Below, one piece after another: positions 51,006 through 63,134 of a stretch of DNA of 64,000 nt (positions within the stretch are counted from its first letter, which is position 1; every line of letters begins with the position of its first letter). A program made the translations under genes and the position numbers. The DNA is from Corynebacterium minutissimum. Lineage in GTDB: Bacteria > Actinomycetota > Actinomycetes > Mycobacteriales > Mycobacteriaceae. A model generated the notes under the pieces. It did no database searches. It was not told the DNA's origin and saw only the letters and a list, made by a program, of their open reading frames with translations. The DNA is taken from positions 53,638-117,637 of the forward strand of contig NZ_JSEF01000017.1 in assembly GCF_000805675.1 (NCBI RefSeq), read 5' to 3'.

Positions 51006-51478
51006 CACTCCCTCACTTCCTTCACCGCCGCAACCTCTTCTTCGTCGAGGCCGGCGATGAGCTCGCGTACTGAGGTGCCGTTGAGCTCCGCGTCTGGGTC
51101 CGCAGCCAACCATGGCACGAGCACGAAAGCGCGCTGGTGGGCATAGGGGTGCGGCAGGGTGAGTTCTGGGTCCTCGGAGGTCACTCCGTCGACCTGCACG
51201 ATGTCCACGTCCAAGGTCCGCGGACCCCAGTGCCGCACGCGCACGCGCTCAGCGGCTTCTTCTAGTTTTTGTCCGCGGCGCAAAAGCTCCAGCGGAGTAC
51301 AGTCCACGTCCACGATGAGCACCGCGTTGAGGAAATCTCCCTGGTCGGTCACGCCCCATGGTGGGGTGGCATAGACCGGAGAGGCGGCGATGGTCTCATC
51401 GGCAAACTCGTCGAAGACGGTCTGGAGGAGCGCGCGGCGGTCTTCCATATTGGAGCCGATGGACAGCACGGCGCGCAT
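51005..51478 (-). CDS. folK: 2-amino-4-hydroxy-6-hydroxymethyldihydropteridine pyrophosphokinase
   Basis: 157 residues from ATG 51478 (TAATG overlap with folB). Transfers pyrophosphate from ATP to the pterin alcohol in folate synthesis. LSIGSNMEDRRALLQ, SPVYATPPWGVTDQGDFLNA and the H-x-x-x-R-x-L-D-x-D motif RHWGPRTLDVDIVQVDG are diagnostic. Part of folE-folP-folB-folK. Confidence 0.95.
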   Translation of the reverse strand: MRAVLSIGSNMEDRRALLQTVFDEFADETIAASPVYATPPWGVTDQGDFLNAVLIVDVDCTPLELLRRGQKLEEAAERVRVRHWGPRTLDVDIVQVDGVTSEDPELTLPHPYAHQRAFVLVPWLAADPDAELNGTSVRELIAGLDEEEVAAVKEVRE

Positions 51479-51849
51479 TAGCCTGCCATCCTCTTCCGAG
51501 AGCGGCGGGCTACAACGGCCACGTCGGCGAAGGTGCGTGGGATGGGTGCCTTCGGCTTGTGGATGGTCACCTCGATTGCGTGAAGAATCTCGAAGCGCTC
51601 CATTGCAGTCTCGGCGACCTCCGCGGCCACTGTCTCGATGAGATCGCGGGACGGGCCTTCGACGATGTTTGCGGTGACGTCGGCAAGCTCGGCGTAATTC
51701 ACTGTCCGCGACAGGTCGTCCTCGATGCCTGCAGTGTCTAACCAACAGGTGACATCCACGATGAAGGGCTGCCCCGTCTTCTTCTCTTCCTCGAAGACAC
51801 CGTGGTAGCCAAAGCATTCCAAGCCAGTAAGTTCGATGCGATCCGCCAT
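51478..51849 (-). CDS. folB: Dihydroneopterin aldolase
   Basis: 123 residues. Cleaves dihydroneopterin to 6-hydroxymethyl-dihydropterin and glycolaldehyde. LTGLECFGYHGVFEEEKKTG carries the conserved Tyr-His and Glu; YAELADVTANIVEGPSRDLI and the catalytic Lys in IHKPKAPIP follow. 3 nt from folP. Confidence 0.94.
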   Translation of the reverse strand: MADRIELTGLECFGYHGVFEEEKKTGQPFIVDVTCWLDTAGIEDDLSRTVNYAELADVTANIVEGPSRDLIETVAAEVAETAMERFEILHAIEVTIHKPKAPIPRTFADVAVVARRSRKRMAG

Positions 51850-51852
51850 GTT

Positions 51853-52782
51853 TTAAGCCCTTCCCAAAGAAGTCGAGACCACCGTACCGCCGTCAGCGCC
51901 GTTGGCATAGCTACCGGAGGCATGCGCGCCGCCCGTGTACGCCGCGCCAGAATTCCAGGCAGCAGCCACGTCCACGGCATCGCGCGAAACATCCACCTCA
52001 TGCACGCGCACGCCCCACGCGCCCATCTGCGCGGAAATGGCCGTCACTGCTGCAGTGGCAGGGTCCGCGAGCAGCGGGCTGGACTCGGCACCACGATCCT
52101 CCCGGATGGCAGCCAGAAAACGCTTGCGGGAGGCTCCCACAAGCAGCGGGAACTCGCCTTGGAGGAACTCCGGCAGGGCCTTGAGCAGCGCCCAGTTATC
52201 CTGTGGGGACTTAGCAAAGCCTAGGCCGGGGTCGACCACGATGTTGTCGTGGCTAACGCCGGCGGCCAGTGCGGAATCCGCCAGAGCCGCCAAAGAATCG
52301 TGCACATCGCGCACCACATCCCCGCCGTGGTCCGCCACGCCGGCGGCGCTGCCGAACTGGACGGTGCGCCAGTGCATAAGGCACACCGGCAGACCCGTGG
52401 CAGCCATGGTGCGGTACATGTCCGGGTCGGCAGCGCCACCAGAGACATCATTGATCATGTCCACGCCGGCCTCGGCCGCCGCTGCAGCTACCGACGCCCG
52501 CATCGTATCCACCGAGGTCTTAATCCCCTCCTCGTGCAGCGCCTTGATGACGGGCACGACGCGGCGCTCTTCCTCCTCGGCAGCTACGCGCACCGCACCG
52601 GGGCGGGTGGATTCGCCGCCGACGTCAATCATGTCCGCGCCCGCTTCCACGAGGTGGCGGGCGTGGGCAAGAGCATCATCCACCTTGATCCAGCGCCCAC
52701 CGTCAGAGAAGGAATCCTCCGTGACATTGAGGATTCCCATGACCAACGTGCGGCCGGGGACGGTGAGGTTGCTGACTGCCAT
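51853..52782 (-). CDS. folP: Dihydropteroate synthase
   Basis: 309 residues. Condenses the pterin pyrophosphate with p-aminobenzoate; the target of sulfonamides. VMGILNVTEDSFSDGGRW (the family has M-G-I-L/V-N-V-T-P-D-S-F), MIDVGGESTRPGA, DMINDVSGGAAD and VVDPGLGFAKSPQDNW are clear. The C-terminus runs about 35 residues beyond the usual end (Gly/Ala/Ser-rich), a small oddity. 5 nt from folE. Confidence 0.95.
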   Translation of the reverse strand: MAVSNLTVPGRTLVMGILNVTEDSFSDGGRWIKVDDALAHARHLVEAGADMIDVGGESTRPGAVRVAAEEEERRVVPVIKALHEEGIKTSVDTMRASVAAAAAEAGVDMINDVSGGAADPDMYRTMAATGLPVCLMHWRTVQFGSAAGVADHGGDVVRDVHDSLAALADSALAAGVSHDNIVVDPGLGFAKSPQDNWALLKALPEFLQGEFPLLVGASRKRFLAAIREDRGAESSPLLADPATAAVTAISAQMGAWGVRVHEVDVSRDAVDVAAAWNSGAAYTGGAHASGSYANGADGGTVVSTSLGRA

Positions 52783-52787
52783 AGGGG

Positions 52788-53367
52788 TTAGCTCCTAATC
52801 AGGCTCATGACCTCCGCACGGGAGGCCGCGTTCTTCTTGAAACCGCCGCGCACGGCGGACGTCGTCGTAGTCGCGCCCGGTTTGCGGATGCCGCGCATAG
52901 CCATGCACAGGTGCTCGCATTCGATGACCACGATGACGGACTGGGCGTGGAGAACCTCCACCAGCGCATCGGCGATCTGGCTCGTGAGGCGTTCTTGTAC
53001 CTGCGGGCGCTTGGCGTACATGTCTGCCAGGCGTGCCAGTTTGGACAGGCCGGTGACGTGGCCGTCGGGGCCAGGGATGTAGCCGATGTGCGCCGTGCCG
53101 TAGAAGGGAACGAGGTGGTGCTCGCACGTAGAGTAAATGGGAATATCGCGCACGAGGACTAGCTCCTGGTGCTCCTCAGCGAAGGTCTTGTGGAGGACCT
53201 CCGTGGGGTCTTCGTGCAGGCCAGCGAAGACCTCCGCGTAGGCGCGGGCCACGCGGGCAGGGGTCTCGCGCAGGCCCTCTCGGTCGGGGTCTTCGCCCAC
53301 GGCGATGAGCAGCTCTCGTACGGCGGCTTCTGCGCGCTCATGGTCGAATTCGCGCTGCGCCGGGATG

Positions 53368-53378
<11 letters not shown>
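52788..53378 (-). CDS. folE: GTP cyclohydrolase I
   Basis: 196 residues from ATG 53378. First committed step of folate synthesis: GTP to dihydroneopterin triphosphate and formate. Zinc ligands in [20 protein letters not shown] and [14 protein letters not shown], with [12 protein letters not shown] between. The upstream in-frame extension is inside ftsH and is rejected. It overlaps the ftsH stop by 11 bp, so folate genes are tied to the protease gene. Confidence 0.95.
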
Positions 53379-55764
<2,386 letters not shown>

Positions 55765-55812
55765 TAACTACCTTGCACAATTGCGGCTTAAAGCGCCGGA
55801 CAAGAATAAAGA

Positions 55813-56400
55813 TTAATCGTTGCTGTAGACCGCCGGATGCAGCGTGCCTACATAGGGCAGGTCACGGTAGCGCTCGGCAAAATCCAGGCCATAGCCCACG
55901 ACAAACTCGTTAGGAATATCGAAGCCTACATCGAACAGGTCAAGCTCTGCCTTGACCACCTCTGGCTTGCGCAGCAGGGTGACCACCTCCAGGGAGCGCG
56001 GCTGGCGGCCCTGCAGGTTACGGATGAGCCAGGACAGGGTCAGGCCGGAATCAATGATGTCCTCCACGATGACGACATCGCGGCCTTCAATGTCGCGGTC
56101 CAAGTCCTTAAGAATGCGCACCACGCCCGAGGAGGAGGCGGAGTTTCCATACGAGGACACCGCCATGAATTCCAGCTGGGAAGGAATGGTCAGCTTGCGG
56201 GCAAAATCGGTGAGGAAGAACACCGCGCCTTTAAGCACGCACACGAGGATGAGGTCGTCTTCTGCGTTGCGGTATTTCTCCGAGACGCGATCCGCCATCT
56301 CCTGGATGCGCTCCTGGAGGGCATCTTCAGCGACGAGGACGGCTTGGATGTCTGTGCCGTAGGGGTGGGCGGGGACGTCTGAATCATGATTGTCGTGCAC
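55813..56400 (-). CDS. hpt: Hypoxanthine phosphoribosyltransferase
   Basis: 195 residues from GTG 56400, chosen because AGGAG lies 7 nt upstream. Salvages hypoxanthine and guanine with PRPP. PRPP-binding loop [34 protein letters not shown] and the C-terminal [18 protein letters not shown] are diagnostic. Overlaps tilS by 17 bp. Confidence 0.95.
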   Translation of the reverse strand: MHDNHDSDVPAHPYGTDIQAVLVAEDALQERIQEMADRVSEKYRNAEDDLILVCVLKGAVFFLTDFARKLTIPSQLEFMAVSSYGNSASSSGVVRILKDLDRDIEGRDVVIVEDIIDSGLTLSWLIRNLQGRQPRSLEVVTLLRKPEVVKAELDLFDVGFDIPNEFVVGYGLDFAERYRDLPYVGTLHPAVYSND

Positions 56401-57343
56401 GTGAGCGCTCCTTTGCTGACCGAGGCAATAGTGACAGTGTGCCACCAACCCTCAAGACTTCCAACCTTGTGCCCACCTTTTCGCCCCTCACCGCAACACC
56501 ACCTTGACCGTGCCACTGTGTGCACAGCTTATCCACGCCACGAATAGCTTCCCGCGTGACCTCCACGCCCTGCTCGCGCAGCCAGGCTGCTAGGGCGCGG
56601 CGGCGCTTCGGTTCCGGGAGCGCGGCTAGCTCGGCGCAGTCGGCGGTGGGTGGGGTGAGGAGGGAGGCGTCGTCAAGCGCGGCGTCGTGGGCTGCCTGGG
56701 CCAGGGCCGGGATGGGGTCACCGCCCACGATGTCCGCCAGGCGCGGGAGGATGTCACGGCGCAGGGCCACACGGCGGAAGGCAGTATCCGCGTTGTGGGG
56801 ATCGTGCCACACCTCGACGCCCAACTCCGCGCAGGCGGCCTCAGTCTGGGCGCGGCGCACGTTGAGCAGCGGACGCACCACGCGGGCGCCCTCCACCTCG
56901 GCGCGCTCGAGCATGCCCGAGATTTTCCCGCGCAAGGCGCCCAGCAACAGTGTCTCGGCCTGGTCATCGGCAGTATGCGCCACGGCCACCTCACCCCAGG
57001 GTGCGAAGGCACGGTAGCGCGCGGTGCGGGCTTCGGCCTCAACAGAGCCCTGCTTGCCGACGTCCACCCGAATCACCTCCGCCCCCGCACCCCACGCCCG
57101 AGCTTGGTCGGCTGCCCGGCGCGCCTGGTCGGCCGAGCCTTCCTGCAAATCATGATCGATACACAGGGCAGTGACGTCGTGTCCTTCGGCAATGAGCGCT
57201 GCAGTCAGCGCGAGGGAATCCGCGCCGCCGGACAGACCCACGGCGATGGTTCGGGGTTCCTCGCCCACCACGGCGCGGGCAGCCACGCGGCAGGCTAGGA
57301 AGTTGGGGCTGTGCCGCGGCCAGAAGGGCTTCTTAGAAGTCAT
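56384..57343 (-). CDS. tilS: tRNA(Ile)-lysidine synthetase
   Basis: 319 residues from ATG 57343. Adds lysine to C34 of the CAU-anticodon tRNA-Ile so that it reads AUA. PP-loop [20 protein letters not shown], then [31 protein letters not shown] and the C-terminal [16 protein letters not shown]. It lacks the long C-terminal domains of E. coli TilS, as is usual in actinobacteria. It lies between dacB and hpt (11-bp and 17-bp overlaps). Confidence 0.94.
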   Translation of the reverse strand: MTSKKPFWPRHSPNFLACRVAARAVVGEEPRTIAVGLSGGADSLALTAALIAEGHDVTALCIDHDLQEGSADQARRAADQARAWGAGAEVIRVDVGKQGSVEAEARTARYRAFAPWGEVAVAHTADDQAETLLLGALRGKISGMLERAEVEGARVVRPLLNVRRAQTEAACAELGVEVWHDPHNADTAFRRVALRRDILPRLADIVGGDPIPALAQAAHDAALDDASLLTPPTADCAELAALPEPKRRRALAAWLREQGVEVTREAIRGVDKLCTQWHGQGGVAVRGEKVGTRLEVLRVGGTLSLLPRSAKERSRARQS

Positions 57344-58619
57344 GGAGTGCGGCGGCCAGGGCGTCTTGGGCTTTACGGGCAGACATGACCTCGCCGTCAT
57401 TGACCAGAAAAGCAAAGGCGTAGACCCGGCCGGACGTTCCCTGCGCGGTGCCGGCGAGGGCGGAGGTTTCGGTCAGGGTTCCGGTCTTGGCGCGGACAAA
57501 GCCGCGGGCAGGGGACTCCGGGTAGCGCTGGTAGAGGGTACCTTCGCCGCCAGCGAGCGGGAGGTAGCCCAGAAGCGGGCGGAGGTCCTCACTGGCGACT
57601 GCTGTGTCCAAGATGTGGGCAAGTACACCGGCGGGGATGCGGTTATCGCGGGATAGGCCAGAACCGTCCTTGAGGGTGACACCGTTGACGTCGATGCCGT
57701 GGTTGCCCAGGATGTCGAGCGTTGCTTCCGCGGCCCCCTCGAAGCTGGCCTCGGCATTGTGATGGACGGGGAGCTCGCGGGCGATGGCTTCTGCCATGAC
57801 ATTGTCGGAGTCCTTCACTGCCTGCTGGGCGCGCAGGGCCAGCGGCTCGGACTCGCTGGTGGCGATAACCTCGGCGTCCTCGGGCGCGGCGGCCATGTCG
57901 GCTTTGTCCGTGCCCAGGCGCTGAGCGAGGGCGCGGGCAACGTCGAGAGCCGGCTCGTGGGAGCGCGGGACATCGCCCGTCTTCTCCCCCAAGCGACCGC
58001 CGTAGAGCATGGCCGGCTGAATAGGCGCGACGAAGCCGCCGTCAATGTTGTCATCATCCCATCCGGGGGCTTGGTCGGGGCCTTGCCAGACTGACGTGTC
58101 GATGGCTACGCGCGTGACGGTGCTCACGTGCTCCTGAACTTGTTCCGCCAGCTCATCGAGGCGCTCATCCGTCAGCCAGACGTCGCCCGCGGCTTTGATG
58201 ACTACCTCGCCGTCCTGCTCACCTTTGACGACCTCGGTGGTGAGGCGTTCCTCCTCATCGAGAGCAAACGTGGCTGCGGCGGCGGTGAGAACCTTCGTGG
58301 CTGAGGCCGGTGTCAGCGGCTTGGCTGGCTCGCGCTCCCACAGCACCTCGTGCGTCGTGGTATCGATGACCTGCGCACCAAATGTTCCGAGTGCCTTGTC
58401 TTTGCCCAGTTCATCCAGCCGAGCTTTGAGCGCTGTGGCGTCGATATCGCCGGGCTCAACGGGTTGGACTAAGGCTGCGGGCGCGGCCTGTGTATACGGC
58501 TCGCCGTGGTCCAGATGATCGTAGGTGCGCTGGATCTTTACACCCAACGCGGCCGTCGCCGCCACGGCTCCCGCAGTGACGAGGGCCGCAGTACTCCACC
58601 AGACATGCTTCGCTTTCAT
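57333..58619 (-). CDS. dacB: D-alanyl-D-alanine carboxypeptidase/endopeptidase (PBP4, DacB)
   Basis: 428 residues with an N-terminal signal or anchor helix (VWWSTAALVTAGAVAATAAL). Class C-type low-mass penicillin-binding protein trimming peptidoglycan stem peptides. S-x-x-K is PASATKVLT (active Ser near residue 92), S-D-N is KDSDNVMAEA and K-T-G is VRAKTGTLTE. Divergent from ppa; the start is 70 nt from the ppa GTG. Confidence 0.94.
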   Translation of the reverse strand: MKAKHVWWSTAALVTAGAVAATAALGVKIQRTYDHLDHGEPYTQAAPAALVQPVEPGDIDATALKARLDELGKDKALGTFGAQVIDTTTHEVLWEREPAKPLTPASATKVLTAAAATFALDEEERLTTEVVKGEQDGEVVIKAAGDVWLTDERLDELAEQVQEHVSTVTRVAIDTSVWQGPDQAPGWDDDNIDGGFVAPIQPAMLYGGRLGEKTGDVPRSHEPALDVARALAQRLGTDKADMAAAPEDAEVIATSESEPLALRAQQAVKDSDNVMAEAIARELPVHHNAEASFEGAAEATLDILGNHGIDVNGVTLKDGSGLSRDNRIPAGVLAHILDTAVASEDLRPLLGYLPLAGGEGTLYQRYPESPARGFVRAKTGTLTETSALAGTAQGTSGRVYAFAFLVNDGEVMSARKAQDALAAALHDF

Positions 58620-58688
58620 CGCCCTTTAGAGTAGCGCGGTAGACTAAGCGGAGCACATGCCAACCTAGTAACAATGGAGGAATCAGCT

Positions 58689-59162
58689 GTGAGCGTTGAA
58701 GTAACCATCGAGATCCCGAAGGGCTCCCGCAACAAATACGAGGTGGACCACGAGTCCGGCAAGGTTTACCTGGACCGCTACCTGTTCACCCCGATGGCTT
58801 ACCCGGCTGACTACGGCTTCATCGACCACACCCTCGGCGAGGACGGCGACCCGCTCGACGCACTCGTCATCCTCCCGGAGCCGGTCTTCCCGGGCGTTGT
58901 CGTGGAAGCTCGCATCCTCGGCGTGTTCAAGATGACCGACGAGGCCGGCGGCGACGACAAGCTGCTCGCTGTCATCGATGACCCGCGCTGGGAGCGCTAC
59001 CAGGACATCAACGATGTGGAGCAGCACATCAAGGATGAGATCGAGCACTTCTTCGTCCACTACAAGGACCTGGAGCCGAACAAGGAAGTTACCGGCTCCG
59101 GCTGGGGCGACAAAGCTGAAGCGGAGAAGATTCTCGAAGAGGCTAAGGCCCGCTTCAAGTAA
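58689..59162 (+). CDS. ppa: Inorganic pyrophosphatase
   Basis: 157 residues from GTG 58689 with GGAGG 8 nt upstream (the ATG at 58674 overlaps that site). Hydrolyses pyrophosphate and pulls biosynthesis forward. [37 protein letters not shown] with the metal-binding aspartates, and [16 protein letters not shown] identify family I. Strong preference for abundant-tRNA codons, typical of a highly expressed gene. Confidence 0.96.
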   Translation: MSVEVTIEIPKGSRNKYEVDHESGKVYLDRYLFTPMAYPADYGFIDHTLGEDGDPLDALVILPEPVFPGVVVEARILGVFKMTDEAGGDDKLLAVIDDPRWERYQDINDVEQHIKDEIEHFFVHYKDLEPNKEVTGSGWGDKAEAEKILEEAKARFK

Positions 59163-59217
59163 GCCTTTGAGGTCCCCTTCGCCCGGCTGCTTCTACTTTC
59201 TTTCGCCGATTCACTGT

Positions 59218-59280
59218 CGTTCACGGCAAATAGTGGCGAAAAATTGCGGGCGAAGTTTGGGGCACTATTTACCGTGAACG
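59218..59280. repeat. 18-bp inverted repeat after ppa
   Basis: CGTTCACGGCAAATAGTG (59218-59235) pairs with CACTATTTACCGTGAACG (59263-59280) at 17 of 18 positions around a 27-nt loop that is A/G-rich. There is no T run, so it is not an ordinary terminator. The half-site core CACGGCAAATA recurs at about 63904-63914 near the right edge, suggesting a dispersed element. Confidence 0.75.
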
Positions 59281-59318
59281 TCAAAGGCACACGTGACCGA
59301 AGAAGCTGCGGTGGGAAG

Positions 59319-60248
59319 CTAGCCGCAGCGGGAAGCGAGCCAAGAGTCGAGCTCGGATTCTGGGGCATCGGGAGCGATGGGGTCTTCGGCGAATTCCTCA
59401 CCGGTGCGGGCCTTATCCTTGGCGGTGGTGAGCATGAGGGAGCGGCCATCCGGGTAGTCAATGACCATGTTGGCGGAGGCGTAGCCGGCCGTCGGTTCGC
59501 CAAAGGTGCGCACGTTGTCCAGGCCGCGAAAGGCTAGGAGGGTGGCTTCGGCAGAGGAAGCGGTGTCACCGTCGGTCAGCACGACCACTGGAATGTCGAG
59601 CTTGCCGCCGGACGTGGTGGTGGGGGTGCCACCGCCGGTGACGGAGTTGCCGTCAATGACAACGTCCGTGGTCCCCATGCGGCTGACAAAGGAAAGCGCG
59701 GTGCCGTCCGGCAGCAGCGGGCTCAAGCCTGCGTACATGGGCCCCATGTCACCACCGTCATTGCCGCGTAGATCGACCACTGCGGCACAGGCCTCCGGGT
59801 GGGCGGTCAACCCCGTTGCCAAGGTGTCCGCGTAGGCCTGGCCGTCATCGTGGCGGCCGATGGACGGGACGGTGGCGCGCAGGACGCCGTCTTCAAACTC
59901 AACCGAGGGATCGGTGTTGTCGGTGGCCTTTTCCTTCTCGGTACTAAAGACCTTGGAATGCTTACCGCCGGCTGCGTCAATGGCGGCATCGAGGAGATCC
60001 GGGTTCGTGGGATCCACTTCGAAGCCCGCACGGGCGTACATGAATTTATCGCTGTCGCCGTAGATGCCGGTGATAGCTGCAGTGTCCACCATCGCGGTGT
60101 TGATGCGCTTTTCGCTGGCATTGAAGAGGAATACGGGTTTGCCCAGCAGCGCCCCGCCATAGGAGGGGCCGAAGAAGTACACGGCCGCGAGCACCACGAT
60201 GAGGGCGACTATAAAGAGTCCGCCGAAGATTTTCAGTACAGTTTTCAT
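59319..60248 (-). CDS. Membrane-anchored S41-family (tail-specific-type) peptidase
   Basis: 309 residues with one N-terminal helix (IFGGLFIVALIVVLAAVYFF) and the rest outside. The S41 core is visible: VVDLRGNDGGDMGP, the nucleophile region VVLTDGDTASSAEATLLAFR with Ser in T-A-S-S-A-E, and FGEPTAGYASAN. The CtpA-type catalytic Lys is not seen; the GEPTAG ending matches the S41B branch, which uses another base. The PDZ domain is absent. It overlaps the permease gene by 4 bp, so it belongs with the ABC pair and may process a peptide handled by it. Confidence 0.82.
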   Translation of the reverse strand: MKTVLKIFGGLFIVALIVVLAAVYFFGPSYGGALLGKPVFLFNASEKRINTAMVDTAAITGIYGDSDKFMYARAGFEVDPTNPDLLDAAIDAAGGKHSKVFSTEKEKATDNTDPSVEFEDGVLRATVPSIGRHDDGQAYADTLATGLTAHPEACAAVVDLRGNDGGDMGPMYAGLSPLLPDGTALSFVSRMGTTDVVIDGNSVTGGGTPTTTSGGKLDIPVVVLTDGDTASSAEATLLAFRGLDNVRTFGEPTAGYASANMVIDYPDGRSLMLTTAKDKARTGEEFAEDPIAPDAPESELDSWLASRCG

Positions 60249-61645
60249 TCTTTTCTCCCTCCGGTTCGCAGCACGTAGCCGCGCAGGGGTTCAACAAGGA
60301 CAATGGCGAGAAGCGTAACGAGCCAGCCCACCGCTAGGAATCCGAAGGCCATGAGCAGGCGGCTGACGACGTCGACGTTGCTTTGATCGACGCTGGAGAA
60401 GAACATCAGCGAAGCAATACCGCCGCCGAAAAGGAAACCGAAGAAGCTCAAGGCCACAACGGGCCCCATGACCACCAGCGCGCCGGAGCGGAACTGGAAG
60501 TGGCGCGGCACGCCCATGAGATCCAGCGAGCGAATGAGCTCCTTGTCCTCAAAGATGCCGGACACCTGGCCCAAGAGAATAGACATGGTGGTCAGGGTGA
60601 AGCCGAAGATAAGAGTAAGCAGCACACCGGTGGAGATGTCTTTGAACACCACGTTCATTCCAGGGTCTTCCTTCAGAACGAGAGCCAAGGCGTCAGAACC
60701 CAAGGGAGCTGCGACGAGGAAGCCGGCAAGGTAGCCGAAGAAACCGATGGCAGCACTGCGCCGCCATGCCGGGCGCGCATTGCCCGCCACGCGCTGGCAG
60801 GCCACGAAGTGCGCGGTTCCGGGAAAGAGCGACATGACGTGCGCGCCGAGCTGCAAGATGAAAGGCGCGATGAGGTTAATGCTCATCAGCATGCCGAACA
60901 TGACCACGATGACCATGGCGGTGGGCGGGCCTGCCTTGCCCGTGAGGAACACGCCGCCTACTGCCACGATGACAAGGAACACGATGACGCGCCACCAGCG
61001 GTAGGCTGCGGGCATCTGGCGCTTGGCCACGCCGAGCGGGCTCACGCGCACGCGCTGCATGCCGACGAGTGCCGCGCCGATGGCCAGCAGAAAGAGCACG
61101 CCGGCCACGGCCAGATATCCCCACCATGGGAGCAGAAGCTCCTGAAGTGCAATGGGGCGCATCTGGAAGTCGAGCTGGGTAAAGACAGGCGCGATGAGCA
61201 AGCTGATAAGCCCGCCCAGCACGATGCCGATGATGGCTTGCAGGCCCGTCTCCACAATGGCCATGCGCTCCACCTGGCGGGAGCTCAACCCCAACAGGCG
61301 CAGGGTGGCTAGGCGGTGCTCCCTGCCGGAGGCGCCGAGAACGGCGGCTTGGGCTGTGAGGTTAAACAGCGCCGGAAGAATGAAAGCGCAGGCCATCAGA
61401 GCCAGGGCGAACCAAGGATAAAGAAAGGCCGTCATCTCGTTACCGAAGGCCTCTTTGAGCGCGGGCGCGGCATCCTCAACGTGCTGAGCACGTTGCCAGA
61501 ACATCCAGGTTCCGCCCGCGACAAGGAAAGCAATGGCGGCACCAATGGTCAGGCTCACAATAGCCAACAAAGAAACGATTCCTGTGCCCGAGCGCGCGCG
61601 TATCGATTCGCGCTGCAGGTCCATGACTAGGGTCGCGGTATTCAT
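60245..61645 (-). CDS. FtsX-like ABC transporter permease
   Basis: 466 residues with about ten hydrophobic segments (IVSLLAIVSLTIGAAIAFLV, VIVFLVIVAVGGVFLTG, VALSFFGFLFGGGIASLMFF) and two FtsX-like domains. The A-S-G-R-E-H-R-L-A-T-L-R-L-L-G loop is the coupling site typical of such permeases. Start ATG overlaps the ATPase stop (ATGA). Likely a peptide- or antibiotic-handling exporter; substrate unknown. Confidence 0.87.
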   Translation of the reverse strand: MNTATLVMDLQRESIRARSGTGIVSLLAIVSLTIGAAIAFLVAGGTWMFWQRAQHVEDAAPALKEAFGNEMTAFLYPWFALALMACAFILPALFNLTAQAAVLGASGREHRLATLRLLGLSSRQVERMAIVETGLQAIIGIVLGGLISLLIAPVFTQLDFQMRPIALQELLLPWWGYLAVAGVLFLLAIGAALVGMQRVRVSPLGVAKRQMPAAYRWWRVIVFLVIVAVGGVFLTGKAGPPTAMVIVVMFGMLMSINLIAPFILQLGAHVMSLFPGTAHFVACQRVAGNARPAWRRSAAIGFFGYLAGFLVAAPLGSDALALVLKEDPGMNVVFKDISTGVLLTLIFGFTLTTMSILLGQVSGIFEDKELIRSLDLMGVPRHFQFRSGALVVMGPVVALSFFGFLFGGGIASLMFFSSVDQSNVDVVSRLLMAFGFLAVGWLVTLLAIVLVEPLRGYVLRTGGRKE

Positions 61646-62337
61646 CGAATCACCCCGAGGCGGCGGTCGTCGTGGATGATGCCATCGCGAATCTCCACGC
61701 GGCGCTGCATCCAGTCGGCCACCTTCGGGTCGTGCGTGACCATGACCAGGCTCGCACCGGACTGGCGCACGATGGTGGTGAGCATCTGCATGACCTCGTG
61801 GCCGGTGGACTGGTCCAGCGCACCGGTAGGTTCGTCGGCGAAGACGATGCCCGGATTCGCCACCAACGCACGCGCAATGGTCACGCGCTGCGCCTGGCCA
61901 CCGGAGACCTGCGCCGGGCGACGATCCGCCAAACCACCCAGGCCCAACTGGTCCAAAAGTTCCATCGCGCGCTTGCGGGCAGCCCCGCGCGATACTCCGT
62001 TGAGCATCGCGGGCAACGCCACGTTGTCGACGTTGCTCAACTCCGGCAGTAGCTGACCGTCTTGGAAGACGAAGCCGAAGTTGCGCAGGCGGAGGCGGGA
62101 GCGGGGGCCGTCGCCAAGCGCGGAGAGCTCCTCATCCCCGTAGCGCACGATGCCGTGCGTAGGGGTGAGCACGCCGGACATGCAGTGCAGCAGCGTGGAC
62201 TTGCCGGAGCCAGACGGCCCCATCACGGCCACGAGCTCGCCCGGCGCGATGTCGAGGGAGATTCCGGCGAGGACCGGGCCGCCGCCGAAATCCTTGGTGA
62301 TGTCTGTCAGGGAAAGTGTCTGTGTCATGTCTTTCAT
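61642..62337 (-). CDS. ABC transporter ATP-binding protein (LolD/MacB class)
   Basis: 231 residues from ATG 62337 (ATG 62328 is an alternative). Walker A GPSGSGKSTLLHCMSG, Q loop GFVFQDGQLLP, signature VSGGQAQRVTIARAL, Walker B GIVFADEPTGALD and the switch His in MVTHDPKV. It drives the FtsX-type permease downstream and is divergent from the histidine kinase gene, which starts 102 nt away. Confidence 0.93.
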   Translation of the reverse strand: MKDMTQTLSLTDITKDFGGGPVLAGISLDIAPGELVAVMGPSGSGKSTLLHCMSGVLTPTHGIVRYGDEELSALGDGPRSRLRLRNFGFVFQDGQLLPELSNVDNVALPAMLNGVSRGAARKRAMELLDQLGLGGLADRRPAQVSGGQAQRVTIARALVANPGIVFADEPTGALDQSTGHEVMQMLTTIVRQSGASLVMVTHDPKVADWMQRRVEIRDGIIHDDRRLGVIR

Positions 62338-62438
62338 TCCACCGTCTCGGGCCCGCTTTAAGAACAGCCCTAGCGTTGCTCTTTACGGTAGTGCCAGCGC
62401 TACCCCTTGAGTCGGTGGCGCCCGTTATGCTGTGAAAC

Positions 62439-63131
62439 GTGTTCCGAAGAAAAGCCCAACCGACCACCCACGAACAGCAGCAGGCGGAGAAGATTGCGCA
62501 GCTCACGGCCTCGCGCCGCGCCATCGCGGACGCCTACGAGGTGGAGCGCGCCCGCATCGAGCGCGACTTGCACGACGGCGCGCAGCAGTATCTCGTGGCC
62601 GCGAGTATGAAGCTGGGCGAGGCGCTTCTCGACGCCCCCTCTGACCTCACCGAGCTCCTCACCGCCGCCAAGCAGGACGTGGACCGCGGCCTGAATTCCC
62701 TGCGTACGACGGTGCACGGCATCCACCCACAGGTCCTGCAGGACCACGGTTTGGTGGCCGCGCTTGCCGACGTCTCCTCTTCCCACGGCCCCCACGTCAG
62801 CGTCTTCGCCCCGCATCCGCTGCCGGAGCTCTCCGCCTCCGTGCTGGCGTGTGGCTATTTCTTCGGTGCGGAGGCGTTGACCAACGCGGCGAAGTACGCA
62901 CCGGGTTCCCCGGTTTCTGTTTTGGTGACCGCAGATGCCTCCTTGAAGATTGCAGTGGTGGATGAGGGCCCCGGCGGCGCGCAGGTGATGCCGGGCCACG
63001 GCTTGGCGGGGATGGCCGAGCGCCTCGCTGCTTTTGGCGGGGAGATGACTTTATCTTCTCCCCCGGGCGGGCCCACCAGGGTGGCATGCTCGATTCCTCT
63101 TCTACTCGATCGCGGACAGTCAGGAGTTTAA
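62439..63131 (+). CDS. Soluble histidine kinase (HisKA_3/NarL type) without sensor domain
   Basis: 230 residues from GTG 62439; TATGCT (62426-62431) ends 7 nt before it, so the message is probably leaderless. The dimerisation/phospho-acceptor box is ARIERDLHDGAQQYLVAASM with the His of D-L-H-D-G, and the ATPase domain has EALTNAAKYAPGSPVSVLV (N box) and DEGPGGAQVMPGHGLAGMAE. There is no membrane helix and no sensor domain before the His box, so the signal must come from a partner, most simply the divergent ABC system. Ends 3 nt before the response regulator. Confidence 0.9.
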   Translation: MFRRKAQPTTHEQQQAEKIAQLTASRRAIADAYEVERARIERDLHDGAQQYLVAASMKLGEALLDAPSDLTELLTAAKQDVDRGLNSLRTTVHGIHPQVLQDHGLVAALADVSSSHGPHVSVFAPHPLPELSASVLACGYFFGAEALTNAAKYAPGSPVSVLVTADASLKIAVVDEGPGGAQVMPGHGLAGMAERLAAFGGEMTLSSPPGGPTRVACSIPLLLDRGQSGV

Positions 63132-63134
63132 AAA

